Assembly: GCA_934132915.1 (NCBI GenBank)
Contig: CAKPAK010000027.1
Location: forward strand, 1-18,530
Reading direction: 5' to 3'
Origin: an uncultured Bacilli bacterium
Lineage (GTDB): Bacteria; Bacillota_I; Bacilli_A; RF39; UBA660
Length of the DNA: 18,530 nucleotides
This document shows, piece after piece, positions 8,367-14,843 of the stretch. The notes beneath the pieces are model-generated. The model searched no databases, was not told the DNA's origin, and saw nothing but the letters and a program-made list of their open reading frames with translations. Every line of letters starts with the position of its first letter. Positions within the stretch are counted from its first letter, which is position 1. The translations under genes and the position numbers were made by a program.

Positions 8367-8947
8367 TGATAAATTATATTTTTGGGCTCTTCCTTTCCTT
8401 AGGAATTCTTTTTTCTCTTATCCACGGCACCATTTCGGAGATGAATAATCTTTTCATTACCGCCGGCGAAAAAGCGATAACCATGGTTCTAAAAATGCTT
8501 CCTCTGTTGTGTCTCTGGCTTGGCCTCATGAAAGTTGCTTCCGCTAGTGGCCTCATGCAAAAAATTTCTCAAATTCTCTCTCGCTTAATTTTACCGCTTT
8601 TCCCAGGACTTAAACAAGATAAAGAAACTCTAGGGTATATTGCCTCTAATCTCACCATGAATATTTTAGGACTAGGTAATGCGGCTACGCCGTTTGGTTT
8701 AAAGGCCTTTGCTTCCATGCAAAAAAATAACCCCAAAAAAGATACCGCCACCAGAGAAATGATAACTTTGCTCGTCATGAATACCGCTTCCGTCACATTA
8801 ATTCCAACAACAATAATTAGTCTTCGTACCTTAAATCATGCAAAAAACCCAACAGAAATTCTCCCTCCCTGTATCATGGCAACGATTCTCTCTTGTGGAA
8901 TTGGTTTAATTTTTGATGCTCTTTTTGCCCATTTTACCAAAAAGTAA
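8366..8947 (+). CDS. spmA: spore maturation protein A
   Basis: This 193-residue integral membrane protein has four or more hydrophobic segments and matches SpmA in length (about 196 in B. subtilis) and pattern. It carries the nucleoside-recognition (Gate) domain fold signature: ITMVLKMLPLLCLWLGLMKV near the start, then NILGLGNAATPFGLKAF and LVMNTASVTLIPTTIISLR. With SpmB it is needed in Bacillus for spore core dehydration; the transported species is not known. The ATG shares its A with the carboxypeptidase stop codon, so translation is coupled. spmB follows after a 72-base gap rather than the usual tight join. Confidence 0.9.
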   Translation: MINYIFGLFLSLGILFSLIHGTISEMNNLFITAGEKAITMVLKMLPLLCLWLGLMKVASASGLMQKISQILSRLILPLFPGLKQDKETLGYIASNLTMNILGLGNAATPFGLKAFASMQKNNPKKDTATREMITLLVMNTASVTLIPTTIISLRTLNHAKNPTEILPPCIMATILSCGIGLIFDALFAHFTKK

Positions 8948-9019
8948 AAAAAGACTTCACATTACCTCAACTTAAACAGCTTCTCTTAAAATAAAAATGA
9001 AAGGAATAGGAAAATCCCC

Positions 9020-9529
9020 ATGGCAAATCTAATTATTCCCATGATTGTTTTTTCGATTATTGTCTACGCGTTTTATAAAAAAGTTGAAATCTATAATCAA
9101 TTTTTAGAAGGGGTCAAAGAAGGATTAACCATTCTTTTTAAAATCTTCCCAACCATGTTTGCAATGACGATTGCCATTGATGTTTTTTTAGAAAGTAACA
9201 TTTTAAACGATATTGCTTATTTTTTTACCCCTCTTTTATCAAAATTTTCTCTTCCCAAAGAATTTCTTCCTTTAGCACTCATTCGCCCCATTTCAGGCAG
9301 CTCTTCTTTAGTGGTAGTCATGAATATTTTTAAAAAATACGGCCCAGACTCATTTATTGGCAGAATTGCTTCCATTTTACAAGGAAGCACCGATACAACA
9401 ATTTATATCATTAGTCTTTATTTTTCTTCAGTGGGAATCAAAAAAATAAGATATGCACTTATCGTTGGTTTAATTGCCGATTTTAGCGCAATCATTTTAT
9501 CGATTCTTTTCGCTTCGCTCTTTTTTTGA
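9020..9529 (+). CDS. spmB: spore maturation protein B
   Basis: This 169-residue membrane protein (B. subtilis SpmB is 178) partners SpmA. It starts with a hydrophobic segment (LIIPMIVFSIIVYAFY) and continues EGVKEGLTILFKIFPTMFAMTIAID. It then shows the conserved RPISGSSSLVVVMNIFKKYGPDSFIGRIASI and the LQGSTDTTIYIISLYFSSVGIKK stretch typical of SpmB. The ribosome binding site is GGAATAGG a few bases before ATG 9020. The 72 bases separating it from spmA contain no terminator-like hairpin, so it is presumably co-transcribed. The product is expected in the inner spore or forespore membrane. Confidence 0.9.
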   Translation: MANLIIPMIVFSIIVYAFYKKVEIYNQFLEGVKEGLTILFKIFPTMFAMTIAIDVFLESNILNDIAYFFTPLLSKFSLPKEFLPLALIRPISGSSSLVVVMNIFKKYGPDSFIGRIASILQGSTDTTIYIISLYFSSVGIKKIRYALIVGLIADFSAIILSILFASLFF

Positions 9530-9549
9530 ATAGGATGCCTCAGCGAAGC
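9512..9549 (+). repeat. 8-bp inverted repeat across the 3' end of spmB
   Basis: GCTTCGCT (9512-9519), in the last codons of spmB, is perfectly complementary to AGCGAAGC (9542-9549) after the stop, with a 22-base loop holding a T-run. No T-run follows the stem on either strand, so it is not a standard terminator. It could cap the 3' end of the spmB message. Confidence 0.35.
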
Positions 9550-9733
9550 AAAAAGGTGTCGCTTAAAAGAAAAAAAGTGAATTCAACCGAGAAAAGTGCT
9601 AGCATCTAGACAAAACAAGTCTTGAATACTTTTCAAAGAAAAATCAATAAAACATAGCGCCTCTTAAATTTTTAAGCATCAACGGCAAAATACCCAACTT
9701 TAAAGAACTTTTATCCCTCCATTCTCCAAAACG
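9550..9733. other. intergenic stretch between spmB and the bidirectional hairpin: nothing recognised
   Basis: I read both strands here. I found only frames of about 12 codons or fewer following ATG or GTG, and none has both a start and a ribosome binding site. There is no tRNA-like cloverleaf, riboswitch or repeat array. A short palindrome, CTTAAATTTTTAAG, sits near 9664-9677. The stretch is probably the untranslated tail of the spm operon. Confidence 0.5.
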
Positions 9734-9765
9734 AAAATCACATCTAAACTTTAGATGTGATTTTT
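9734..9765. terminator. bidirectional hairpin terminator between spmB and the small minus-strand gene
   Basis: AAAATCACATCTAAA (9734-9748) and TTTAGATGTGATTTT (9750-9764) are perfectly complementary with one central base between them. A's on one side and T's on the other give a T-tail in both directions. It lies 204 bases after the spmB stop and 34 bases past the stop of the minus-strand small ORF, so it can end transcripts from both sides. Confidence 0.8.
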
Positions 9766-9798
9766 AGGATCAATGAATCTCGAAGAACGAAAAGAAAA

Positions 9799-9936
9799 TT
9801 AATTCAAATTACTTTTACATGAATTATTACTATTCATATTAGAATTATTTTCTTTTTCTGAATTTGTTCTTGCACCACTCATATTTTTTTGATTATTCTT
9901 TGTTGCTGAGTTTTTTGAACTTTTATTTTTTCCCAT
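9799..9936 (-). CDS. putative 45-residue Asn/Ser/Lys-rich protein, candidate small spore protein
   Basis: On the minus strand, ATG (9936-9934) opens a 45-codon frame ending in TAA (9801-9799). A strong ribosome binding site GGGTGATG (9948-9941) is 4 bases upstream, a sigma-G-like promoter precedes it, and a hairpin terminator follows. The product begins MGKNKSSKNSATKNNQ and ends NNSCKSNLN: 14 Asn, 9 Ser and 7 Lys in 45 residues, one Cys, and no hydrophobic segment. I do not recognise a family. Small, hydrophilic, Asn/Lys-rich proteins made under forespore control are typical of minor small acid-soluble spore proteins, and the neighbouring genes are spmA-spmB, so that role is inferred, not shown. 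Against it, the region is AT-rich and the implied 5' leader is very short. Confidence 0.5.
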   Translation of the reverse strand: MGKNKSSKNSATKNNQKNMSGARTNSEKENNSNMNSNNSCKSNLN

Positions 9937-9953
9937 TTTTCATCACCCATTTT

Positions 9954-9982
9954 TATTATGGAGAGAAAAGCAAAAAATATAC
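9954..9982 (-). promoter_or_regulatory. sigma-G-like (forespore) promoter of the small minus-strand gene
   Basis: On the minus strand, GTATA (9982-9978) matches the sigma-G/sigma-F -35 form GHATR. CATAATA (9960-9954) matches the sigma-G -10 form CATNHTA. The spacer is 17 bases (about 18 is usual). A sigma-A reading is poorer: CATAAT is five of six for the -10, but no TTGACA-like -35 is present. The predicted start falls near 9950-9946, almost at the ribosome binding site. Confidence 0.4.
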
Positions 9983-10100
9983 GACGAATTTTAGAAAAAA
10001 AGAGAGAAAAAAATACAAACACTAACTCTGAGATAATTAAGAATATTTTTACTATAACAACTAAAGAATTTTATTATGAAATTAACTATAAATCACCATC

Positions 10101-10370
10101 AAAAATACGAACACCTAAAAAATAATTTTTCAAAAAAATCAAAAAAAGAAACAGAAATTAAAATGACAAAAACATAAAAAAATCAAGTTTTTATAAAAAA
10201 CAAAGAAAATAAAAAAGTTATTTAATCTCTTTAGAATAAAGGAAAAAACGAATTTAAGATACAAAAAAGCAAAAAATATTTTTGCCAAAAAAACGAAAAA
10301 AGAAAAAACATGATTTTAAAAAAGAATTGAAAAAAAGAAAAAAGAAAAATCAAAAAATGTTCGTATTTTT
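10101..10370. repeat. 13-bp inverted repeat flanking the nrdD promoter region
   Basis: AAAAATACGAACA (10101-10113) is exactly the reverse complement of TGTTCGTATTTTT (10358-10370). The right copy ends 2 bases before the -35 of the nrdD promoter. The arms are 244 bases apart. The non-A/T core (TACGAACA/TGTTCGTA) stands out in a very A-rich background and could be a repressor or activator half-site pair. It does not match the NrdR box form I know (ACACAATATATTGTGT-like). Confidence 0.35.
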
Positions 10371-10372
10371 TA
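10126..10372. other. A-rich leader region upstream of nrdD, no gene recognised
   Basis: The plus strand is strongly A-rich with many poly-A runs, and no frame with a plausible start and ribosome binding site was found. A near-palindrome, GCAAAAAATATTTTTGC (10269-10285), gives a 7-bp stem with a 3-base loop. The inverted repeat described separately brackets this segment. No riboswitch, tRNA or known RNA is recognisable. A bent or nucleosome-free upstream promoter region is possible, but nothing shows it. Confidence 0.4.
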
Positions 10373-10401
10373 TTGACAAATAAAAACGCAACCAGTATAA
10401 T
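10373..10401 (+). promoter_or_regulatory. consensus sigma-A promoter of the anaerobic ribonucleotide reductase operon
   Basis: Perfect TTGACA (10373-10378) and perfect TATAAT (10396-10401) are separated by exactly 17 bases. Transcription should start near 10408, giving a leader of about 30 bases with AAGGAG (10424-10429) before the nrdD ATG at 10438. A promoter this strong usually needs repression, which makes the nearby inverted repeat arm of interest. Confidence 0.9.
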
Positions 10402-10437
10402 GGGAACTGAAAGAAGTTAAAATAAGGAGTGAAAAAA

Positions 10438-12747
10438 ATGACAAATATCGTCAACGAAGAGATTTTAGATAATTTAAAGGTAGTGAAAAGAAACGGGAAA
10501 AAAGTTTCTTTTGACAGGTCAAAAGTTGCTATTGCGATAAAAAAAGGATTTGATGGAACAATTACCATTCAAGAGGAAGAAGACCCCAAATACACCTCTA
10601 AAGATGTTCAAAAAGTCTACCAAAGTGTAATCAAAGAAATTTGCAAAAACTATAAAGAGGCAGATAAAATTAAAATTGAAGAAATTCAAGATTTAATTGA
10701 GGCTATGCTAAAAAAACATCAATACGATGATGTATATGAAGCTTTTTCTGACTATCGCGATCGAAGAGACAAATCCAGACAATTGTTTTCCGACGAGAAA
10801 AAAATGCATAAATTCTTAAAATCACTTGAAGGATTAGGATTAAAGTCTGCTATTGAAGAAGATGCCAAAAGAGAAAATGCAAATATCGATGGCAATAGTG
10901 CTATGGGAACAATGTTGCAATATGGATCAACCGTTTCAAAAGAGTTTGCGAAAGCTTATTTAATGAAAAAAAAGTTTGCCGATGCACACGATAACGGTGA
11001 TATTCACATTCACGATATGGATTTCTTAGCTATGGGCACAACAACTTGTATGCAAATCGATTTAAATAAATTATTTAAAAATGGTTTTTCTACCGGTCAT
11101 GGACACCTAAGAGAACCACAATCGATAAGTGCATATGGAGCATTAGCCGCGATCGCTATTCAATCCAATCAAAACGATCAGCATGGCGGACAAAGTATCC
11201 CTGCTTTTGATTTTTATATGGCACCAGGTGTTTTAAAAACATTCAAGAAAGAATACAAGCAAGCATTATATGAATTATTAGATTATTCAGACTTTATTAG
11301 TTTTGTCAACATGGATAAAATTGCTGCAACAATCGATAAATTAGATTCCATTACCGTTGATGTAGGAATTTTTGAAAACTTTTATAAAGAAAGTAAAGAA
11401 GTTAGAAGAATTTTTGAAAAAGCATATGATACAGCTTTGGCTAAGACCGATCGCGCAACTTATCAAGCGATGGAAGCTTTTGTTCATAACTTAAATACCA
11501 TGCACTCTCGCGCAGGGGCACAAGTACCATTTTCATCAATAAATTTTGGAACGGACACTTCTCCAGAAGGACGAATGGTCATGAAAAATTACCTACTATC
11601 CGTTGACGCTGGATTAGGAAAAAATGAAACACCAATCTTTCCCATTTCAATCTTTAAAATCAAAGAAGGGATAAACTATAATCCAGGGGATCCCAATTAC
11701 GATTTATTTAAACTTTCTTGTAAGGTATCTGCCAAAAGGCTATTTCCAAACTTTTCGTTTATGGATTCTCCTTTTAATGCACAATATTATAAAGGGGATT
11801 ATAATACAGAAGTATGTTATATGGGATGCCGAACGAGAGTAATGGGAAACGTCGTTGATCCAAATAAAGCAATTACACCAGGAAGAGGGAATCTTTCCTT
11901 CACTTCAATTAATTTACCAAGATTAGGAATCAAACATGGGATAGTTACCAATAAAGAAACCGATTTAGATGGATTTTTTAGTGAACTAGAAGAATTAATG
12001 GATTTAGTTTGTGAACAACTTTTGGAAAGGTTCGAAATTCAATGCAATAAGAGAACATATAATTTCCCATTCTTATTAGAGCAAGGAGTTTGGATTGATT
12101 CCGAAAAGTTAAAACCAACCGATCGTTTAAGAAAAGTTTTAAAACATGGGACTTTAAGCATTGGCTTTATTGGACTAGCAGAGTGTTTGAAAGCCCTAAT
12201 TGGAAAACACCACGGGGAGAGTGAAGAAGCACAAAAGTTAGGGTTGAAGATCATTGGCTTTATGAGGAAGAAATGTGATGAATACTCTGAAAAATATAAC
12301 TTAAACTTTACTTGTTTAGCAACACCAGCCGAAGGCCTAAGTGGACGTTTTGTTGGTATTGATAAAGCAATTTATGGAAAAATTAAAGGCGTTACCGATA
12401 GAGATTACTACACAAATTCATTCCACGTTCCGGTATATTATAATATTTCTATTATTAATAAAATCAAAACAGAAGCACCTTATCATGAACTAACCAATGC
12501 CGGACATATTAGTTACATCGAATTAGATGGGGATACAACTAAGAATTTAGATGCTTTTGAAAAGATCGTTCGTATTATGAAAGAAAATAATATGGGTTAT
12601 GCCGCAATCAACCATCCAGTTGACAGAGATCCTGTTTGTGGATATGTTGGTATCATTGGCGATGTATGTCCGGGTTGTGGACGTAAAGCTGGTGAAGGTG
12701 TCCCTGTAGAAGTTGTAAATAACTACAAAAAAAATACTTGTTGTTAG
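10438..12747 (+). CDS. nrdD: anaerobic (class III) ribonucleoside-triphosphate reductase, catalytic chain lacking the glycyl-radical domain
   Basis: This chain reduces ribonucleotides to deoxyribonucleotides under anaerobic conditions. The start is ATG 10438 (769 residues), 8 bases after AAGGAG; an in-frame GTG at 10429 overlaps that site. An N-terminal ATP-cone (about 10-100, LKVVKRNGKKVSFDRSKV) precedes the ten-stranded barrel, with GTTTCMQ (Cys204), MHSRAGAQVPFSSINFGTDTS and CYMGCRTRV (Cys460, Cys464). Cys204 and Cys464 probably correspond to the active-site cysteines of phage T4 NrdD (inference). The C-terminus has a zinc-finger-like segment, INHPVDRDPVCGYVGIIG then CPGCGRK, whose first Cys is Asp731. 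Three cysteines remain (734, 744, 747) and the chain ends in Cys768-Cys769. The expected glycyl-radical domain is absent and is encoded by the next gene. nrdG completes the operon. Confidence 0.93.
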   Translation: MTNIVNEEILDNLKVVKRNGKKVSFDRSKVAIAIKKGFDGTITIQEEEDPKYTSKDVQKVYQSVIKEICKNYKEADKIKIEEIQDLIEAMLKKHQYDDVYEAFSDYRDRRDKSRQLFSDEKKMHKFLKSLEGLGLKSAIEEDAKRENANIDGNSAMGTMLQYGSTVSKEFAKAYLMKKKFADAHDNGDIHIHDMDFLAMGTTTCMQIDLNKLFKNGFSTGHGHLREPQSISAYGALAAIAIQSNQNDQHGGQSIPAFDFYMAPGVLKTFKKEYKQALYELLDYSDFISFVNMDKIAATIDKLDSITVDVGIFENFYKESKEVRRIFEKAYDTALAKTDRATYQAMEAFVHNLNTMHSRAGAQVPFSSINFGTDTSPEGRMVMKNYLLSVDAGLGKNETPIFPISIFKIKEGINYNPGDPNYDLFKLSCKVSAKRLFPNFSFMDSPFNAQYYKGDYNTEVCYMGCRTRVMGNVVDPNKAITPGRGNLSFTSINLPRLGIKHGIVTNKETDLDGFFSELEELMDLVCEQLLERFEIQCNKRTYNFPFLLEQGVWIDSEKLKPTDRLRKVLKHGTLSIGFIGLAECLKALIGKHHGESEEAQKLGLKIIGFMRKKCDEYSEKYNLNFTCLATPAEGLSGRFVGIDKAIYGKIKGVTDRDYYTNSFHVPVYYNISIINKIKTEAPYHELTNAGHISYIELDGDTTKNLDAFEKIVRIMKENNMGYAAINHPVDRDPVCGYVGIIGDVCPGCGRKAGEGVPVEVVNNYKKNTCC

Positions 12748-12773
12748 AAAAATAAAAGAAAGAAGGATAAAAA

Positions 12774-12950
12774 ATGAAAACAGATGAAAAAGAAGTAAAA
12801 ACAGTAGGAGAGGGTGTTGGTTTCGAAAGAATTAGAAGAATTACTGGATATTTAGTGGGAACCATTGACCGATTTAATAATGGAAAAAAAGCCGAAGAAC
12901 ACGATCGGGTAAAACATGGAACTGAAGGCATTTTGAAAGAAGCAAAATAA
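12774..12950 (+). CDS. stand-alone glycyl-radical domain of class III ribonucleotide reductase (58 residues)
   Basis: This small gene encodes the part missing from the upstream nrdD chain. RRITGYLVG (21-29) is the glycyl-radical loop, with Gly25 as the predicted radical site. DRFNNGKKAEEHDRVKHG (32-49) matches the end of full-length NrdD proteins. An N-terminal 18-residue segment (KTDEKEVKTVGEGVGFE) probably mediates docking. ATG 12774 has its own ribosome binding site AGAAGGA (12761-12767), 6 bases upstream. The frame differs from nrdD, and an in-frame TAA at 12768-12770 sits one codon before the ATG, so a single frameshift could not fuse the two. nrdG starts 2 bases after its stop. By analogy with GrcA/YfiD of pyruvate formate-lyase, it should insert its loop into the NrdD barrel after activation by NrdG. 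Confidence 0.9.
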   Translation: MKTDEKEVKTVGEGVGFERIRRITGYLVGTIDRFNNGKKAEEHDRVKHGTEGILKEAK

Positions 12951-12952
12951 GA

Positions 12953-13519
12953 ATGAAAATAAGATTAGCCACGGCGAATATTCAAAGAGACAGTATCGTT
13001 GATGGAGAGGGCATTCGTACCGTAATTTGGACGCAAGGATGCCCCCATCATTGCCCATTTTGTCATAACCCAAAGACACATTCTTATACAGAAGGATCTT
13101 TGATTGAAGTCGAAGACATCAAAAAGAAAATTGACACCCTAGAAGGACAAGATGGGATCACTTTTTCAGGAGGAGATCCGATGGAACAGCCAATCCCTTG
13201 TACAGAGATTGCCAAATATTGTCATCAAAAAAATTTAAATATATGGTGTTACACTGGATATACCTTTGAAGAATTAATTCAAAAAAAAGACCCCAAAATT
13301 TTAGCGTTTTTGGAACAAATTGATGTTTTAGTAGACGGAAGATTCATTAACGAATTAAAAAGTTATGATGTTTTATTTAGAGGTTCCAAAAATCAACGAT
13401 TAATTTCCGTTCAAGAAAGTTTAAAGTTAGGAATTCCCGTTTTATATCGAACGAGTGAAGAAAAAGAAGCCTACAACTTCAAACACGGAAGAGGGGAGAA
13501 ACACTTACTTTATATATAA
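12953..13519 (+). CDS. nrdG: anaerobic ribonucleotide reductase activating protein (radical SAM)
   Basis: This 188-residue activase uses a [4Fe-4S] cluster and S-adenosylmethionine to generate the glycyl radical needed by NrdD. The radical SAM motif CxxxCxxC is at Cys30, Cys34 and Cys37 (TQGCPHHCPFCHNP), preceded by the typical DGEGIRTVIW. FSGGDPMEQP is the SAM-binding GGE-like motif. Length and motif order fit NrdG. ATG 12953 is 2 bases after the stop of the radical-domain gene, with only a weak ribosome binding site, so it is likely translationally coupled. Its substrate here should be Gly25 of the separate 58-residue protein, not a glycine in NrdD itself; that follows from the gene arrangement and has not been shown. 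Confidence 0.94.
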   Translation: MKIRLATANIQRDSIVDGEGIRTVIWTQGCPHHCPFCHNPKTHSYTEGSLIEVEDIKKKIDTLEGQDGITFSGGDPMEQPIPCTEIAKYCHQKNLNIWCYTGYTFEELIQKKDPKILAFLEQIDVLVDGRFINELKSYDVLFRGSKNQRLISVQESLKLGIPVLYRTSEEKEAYNFKHGRGEKHLLYI

Positions 13520-13534
13520 GATCAATCTAACAAA

Positions 13535-13571
13535 AAGAAAGAAAGTAAAATTTTGATTTACTTTCTTTCTT
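13535..13571. terminator. bidirectional terminator between convergent nrdG and the PilB-like ATPase gene
   Basis: AAGAAAGAAAGTAAA (13535-13549) and TTTACTTTCTTTCTT (13557-13571) are perfectly complementary over 15 bp with a 7-base loop. On the minus strand the stem runs straight into TTTTTG, a normal terminator tail. On the plus strand the T-rich arm itself must serve. The right arm is made of the last codons (Glu-Arg-Lys-stop) of the minus-strand gene. Confidence 0.8.
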
Positions 13572-14820
13572 CTATTTCATCGTCCAAATCAATTAATTTC
13601 AGAACTTCGGTGATAGTTGTAAAACCAGCTAAAATTTTATAGAATCCATCTTGCACCATCGTAATAACATCCTTACTATAAACAAGATTTCGTAAATCTT
13701 CTTTAGAAACATTATTACTAATCGCGTCACGAATATCTTGATTAATCAATAGCACCTCATGTAAAGCAACACGACCTTTATATCCAAAACTACATTCAGC
13801 ACATCCTACCGGCTCATAAACCTGATTAACCTCTAATCCCAATATCGTCCGAAATAAATTCTTCTCATAGTTATTTGTCGCGCGCAATCGTTTGCATTTG
13901 TCACATAACTTTCGAGCCAATTTTTGAGAAATGATTCCCTCCAAAGCACTAGCTAGCAAATATCGCTCAACATCCATATCCAGTAATCTTTCAATCGTGG
14001 ACAAGGAATTATTTGTATGGATCGTAGACAACACCAAATGTCCCGTAATAGAAGCTCGAACCGCAATCTGTGCAGTCTCACTATCACGAATCTCCCCAAT
14101 CATAATAACATTAGGATCTTGTCGCAAAATACTTCGCAATACTGCCGCAAAAGTAAGTCCAATCTCACTATTGACCTGCACCTGATTCATTCCTTCAATT
14201 TCCATCTCAACAGGATCCTCTACCGTAATCAAATTGGTATCCTCTGTATTTAATCGTTGCAAAAGGGAATAAACAGTTGTGGATTTTCCCGAACCAGTAG
14301 CACCCGTAACCAAAATAATACCATTGGGTTCGCTAATCATTTTCAAGATTTTTTTATAGTTAACATCATTGAAACATAAAGATTCCAACCCCTTTAAACT
14401 CATGGAATAATCCATAATACGAATAACAATTTTTTCGCCTCTTTTGGTTGGTAAAGAAGAAACACGCATATCCAGACTGATTCCTTCAATAACAGTCCGA
14501 ATCGCACCATCTTGTGGAAGTCTTGTCTCAGTAATATTCATCCCCGCCATAATCTTTAATCTAGCAATTAAATTTTGCTTTGCAGTATTAGGAACAATTG
14601 TAAAAGTATCTAATTTTCCATCAATACGAAACCGTACTTTCAAATGATTATCTGCTGGATCAAAATGAATATCACTAGCATTCTTTTTAGAAGCCGTAAC
14701 TAAAATATAATTAACAATATCCACAATGGGGGTTGTTTCAAAATTAATTACCTTTTTTGTCGCCAAATCGTTAAAATTCGTAACTTGCGCGACACTTCCC
14801 AATTGTTTCACATCTGCCAT
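13558..14820 (-). CDS. GspE/PilB-family secretion/pilus assembly ATPase, short form
   Basis: This 420-residue cytoplasmic hexameric ATPase powers pseudopilus or type IV pilus assembly. The PAS-like N2 domain (about 30-140, SDIHFDP, VRFRIDGKLD) leads into the RecA-like core. Walker A is GATGSGKS (173-180), the Asp box is ITVEDPVE (198-205), Walker B is NVIMIGEIRD (237-246) and the His box is LSTIHTNNS (264-272). The zinc knuckle has CxxC pairs at 306/309 and 340/343, which marks GspE/PilB rather than PilT. The MshEN/N1 domain present in typical 550-570-residue members is missing, so the start lies close to N2; GGGAT 4 bases upstream supports ATG 14820. It is divergent from two prepilin-like genes. 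No platform protein or prepilin peptidase is in the window. Confidence 0.93.
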   Translation of the reverse strand: MADVKQLGSVAQVTNFNDLATKKVINFETTPIVDIVNYILVTASKKNASDIHFDPADNHLKVRFRIDGKLDTFTIVPNTAKQNLIARLKIMAGMNITETRLPQDGAIRTVIEGISLDMRVSSLPTKRGEKIVIRIMDYSMSLKGLESLCFNDVNYKKILKMISEPNGIILVTGATGSGKSTTVYSLLQRLNTEDTNLITVEDPVEMEIEGMNQVQVNSEIGLTFAAVLRSILRQDPNVIMIGEIRDSETAQIAVRASITGHLVLSTIHTNNSLSTIERLLDMDVERYLLASALEGIISQKLARKLCDKCKRLRATNNYEKNLFRTILGLEVNQVYEPVGCAECSFGYKGRVALHEVLLINQDIRDAISNNVSKEDLRNLVYSKDVITMVQDGFYKILAGFTTITEVLKLIDLDDEIEERK

Positions 14821-14843
14821 ATCGATCCCATTCCCTTTTTATC

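Noticed and set aside
9958..10125. A 55-codon plus-strand frame (begins MERKAKNIRR, ends SKIRTPKK) in the spmB-nrdD gap.
   Set aside because: It has no ribosome binding site (the bases before its ATG are CATCACCCATTTTTATT). Its ATG lies inside the minus-strand promoter element, and any promoter for it would have to lie within the minus-strand small gene. Lys/Asn-rich frames of this size arise easily in A-rich DNA.
10076..10177. A 33-codon frame starting at ATG 10076 (MKLTINHHQKYEHL...).
   Set aside because: It lacks a Shine-Dalgarno sequence, overlaps the other rejected frame and has the composition expected from poly-A DNA.
10269..10285. GCAAAAAATATTTTTGC as a terminator or operator.
   Set aside because: It has only a 7-bp A/T-dominated stem, no following T-run and no repeat elsewhere in the window; palindromes like this are expected in such AT-rich sequence.
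10429..10437. GTG 10429 as the nrdD start.
   Set aside because: It overlaps the AAGGAG ribosome binding site, while ATG 10438 is 8 bases beyond it.
12745..12776. The nrdD break as a sequencing error or simple frameshift.
   Set aside because: A TAG ends the nrdD frame at 12745-12747 and a TAA at 12768-12770 blocks the frame of the small gene just before its ATG. One indel therefore cannot rejoin them, and the small gene has its own well-spaced ribosome binding site.
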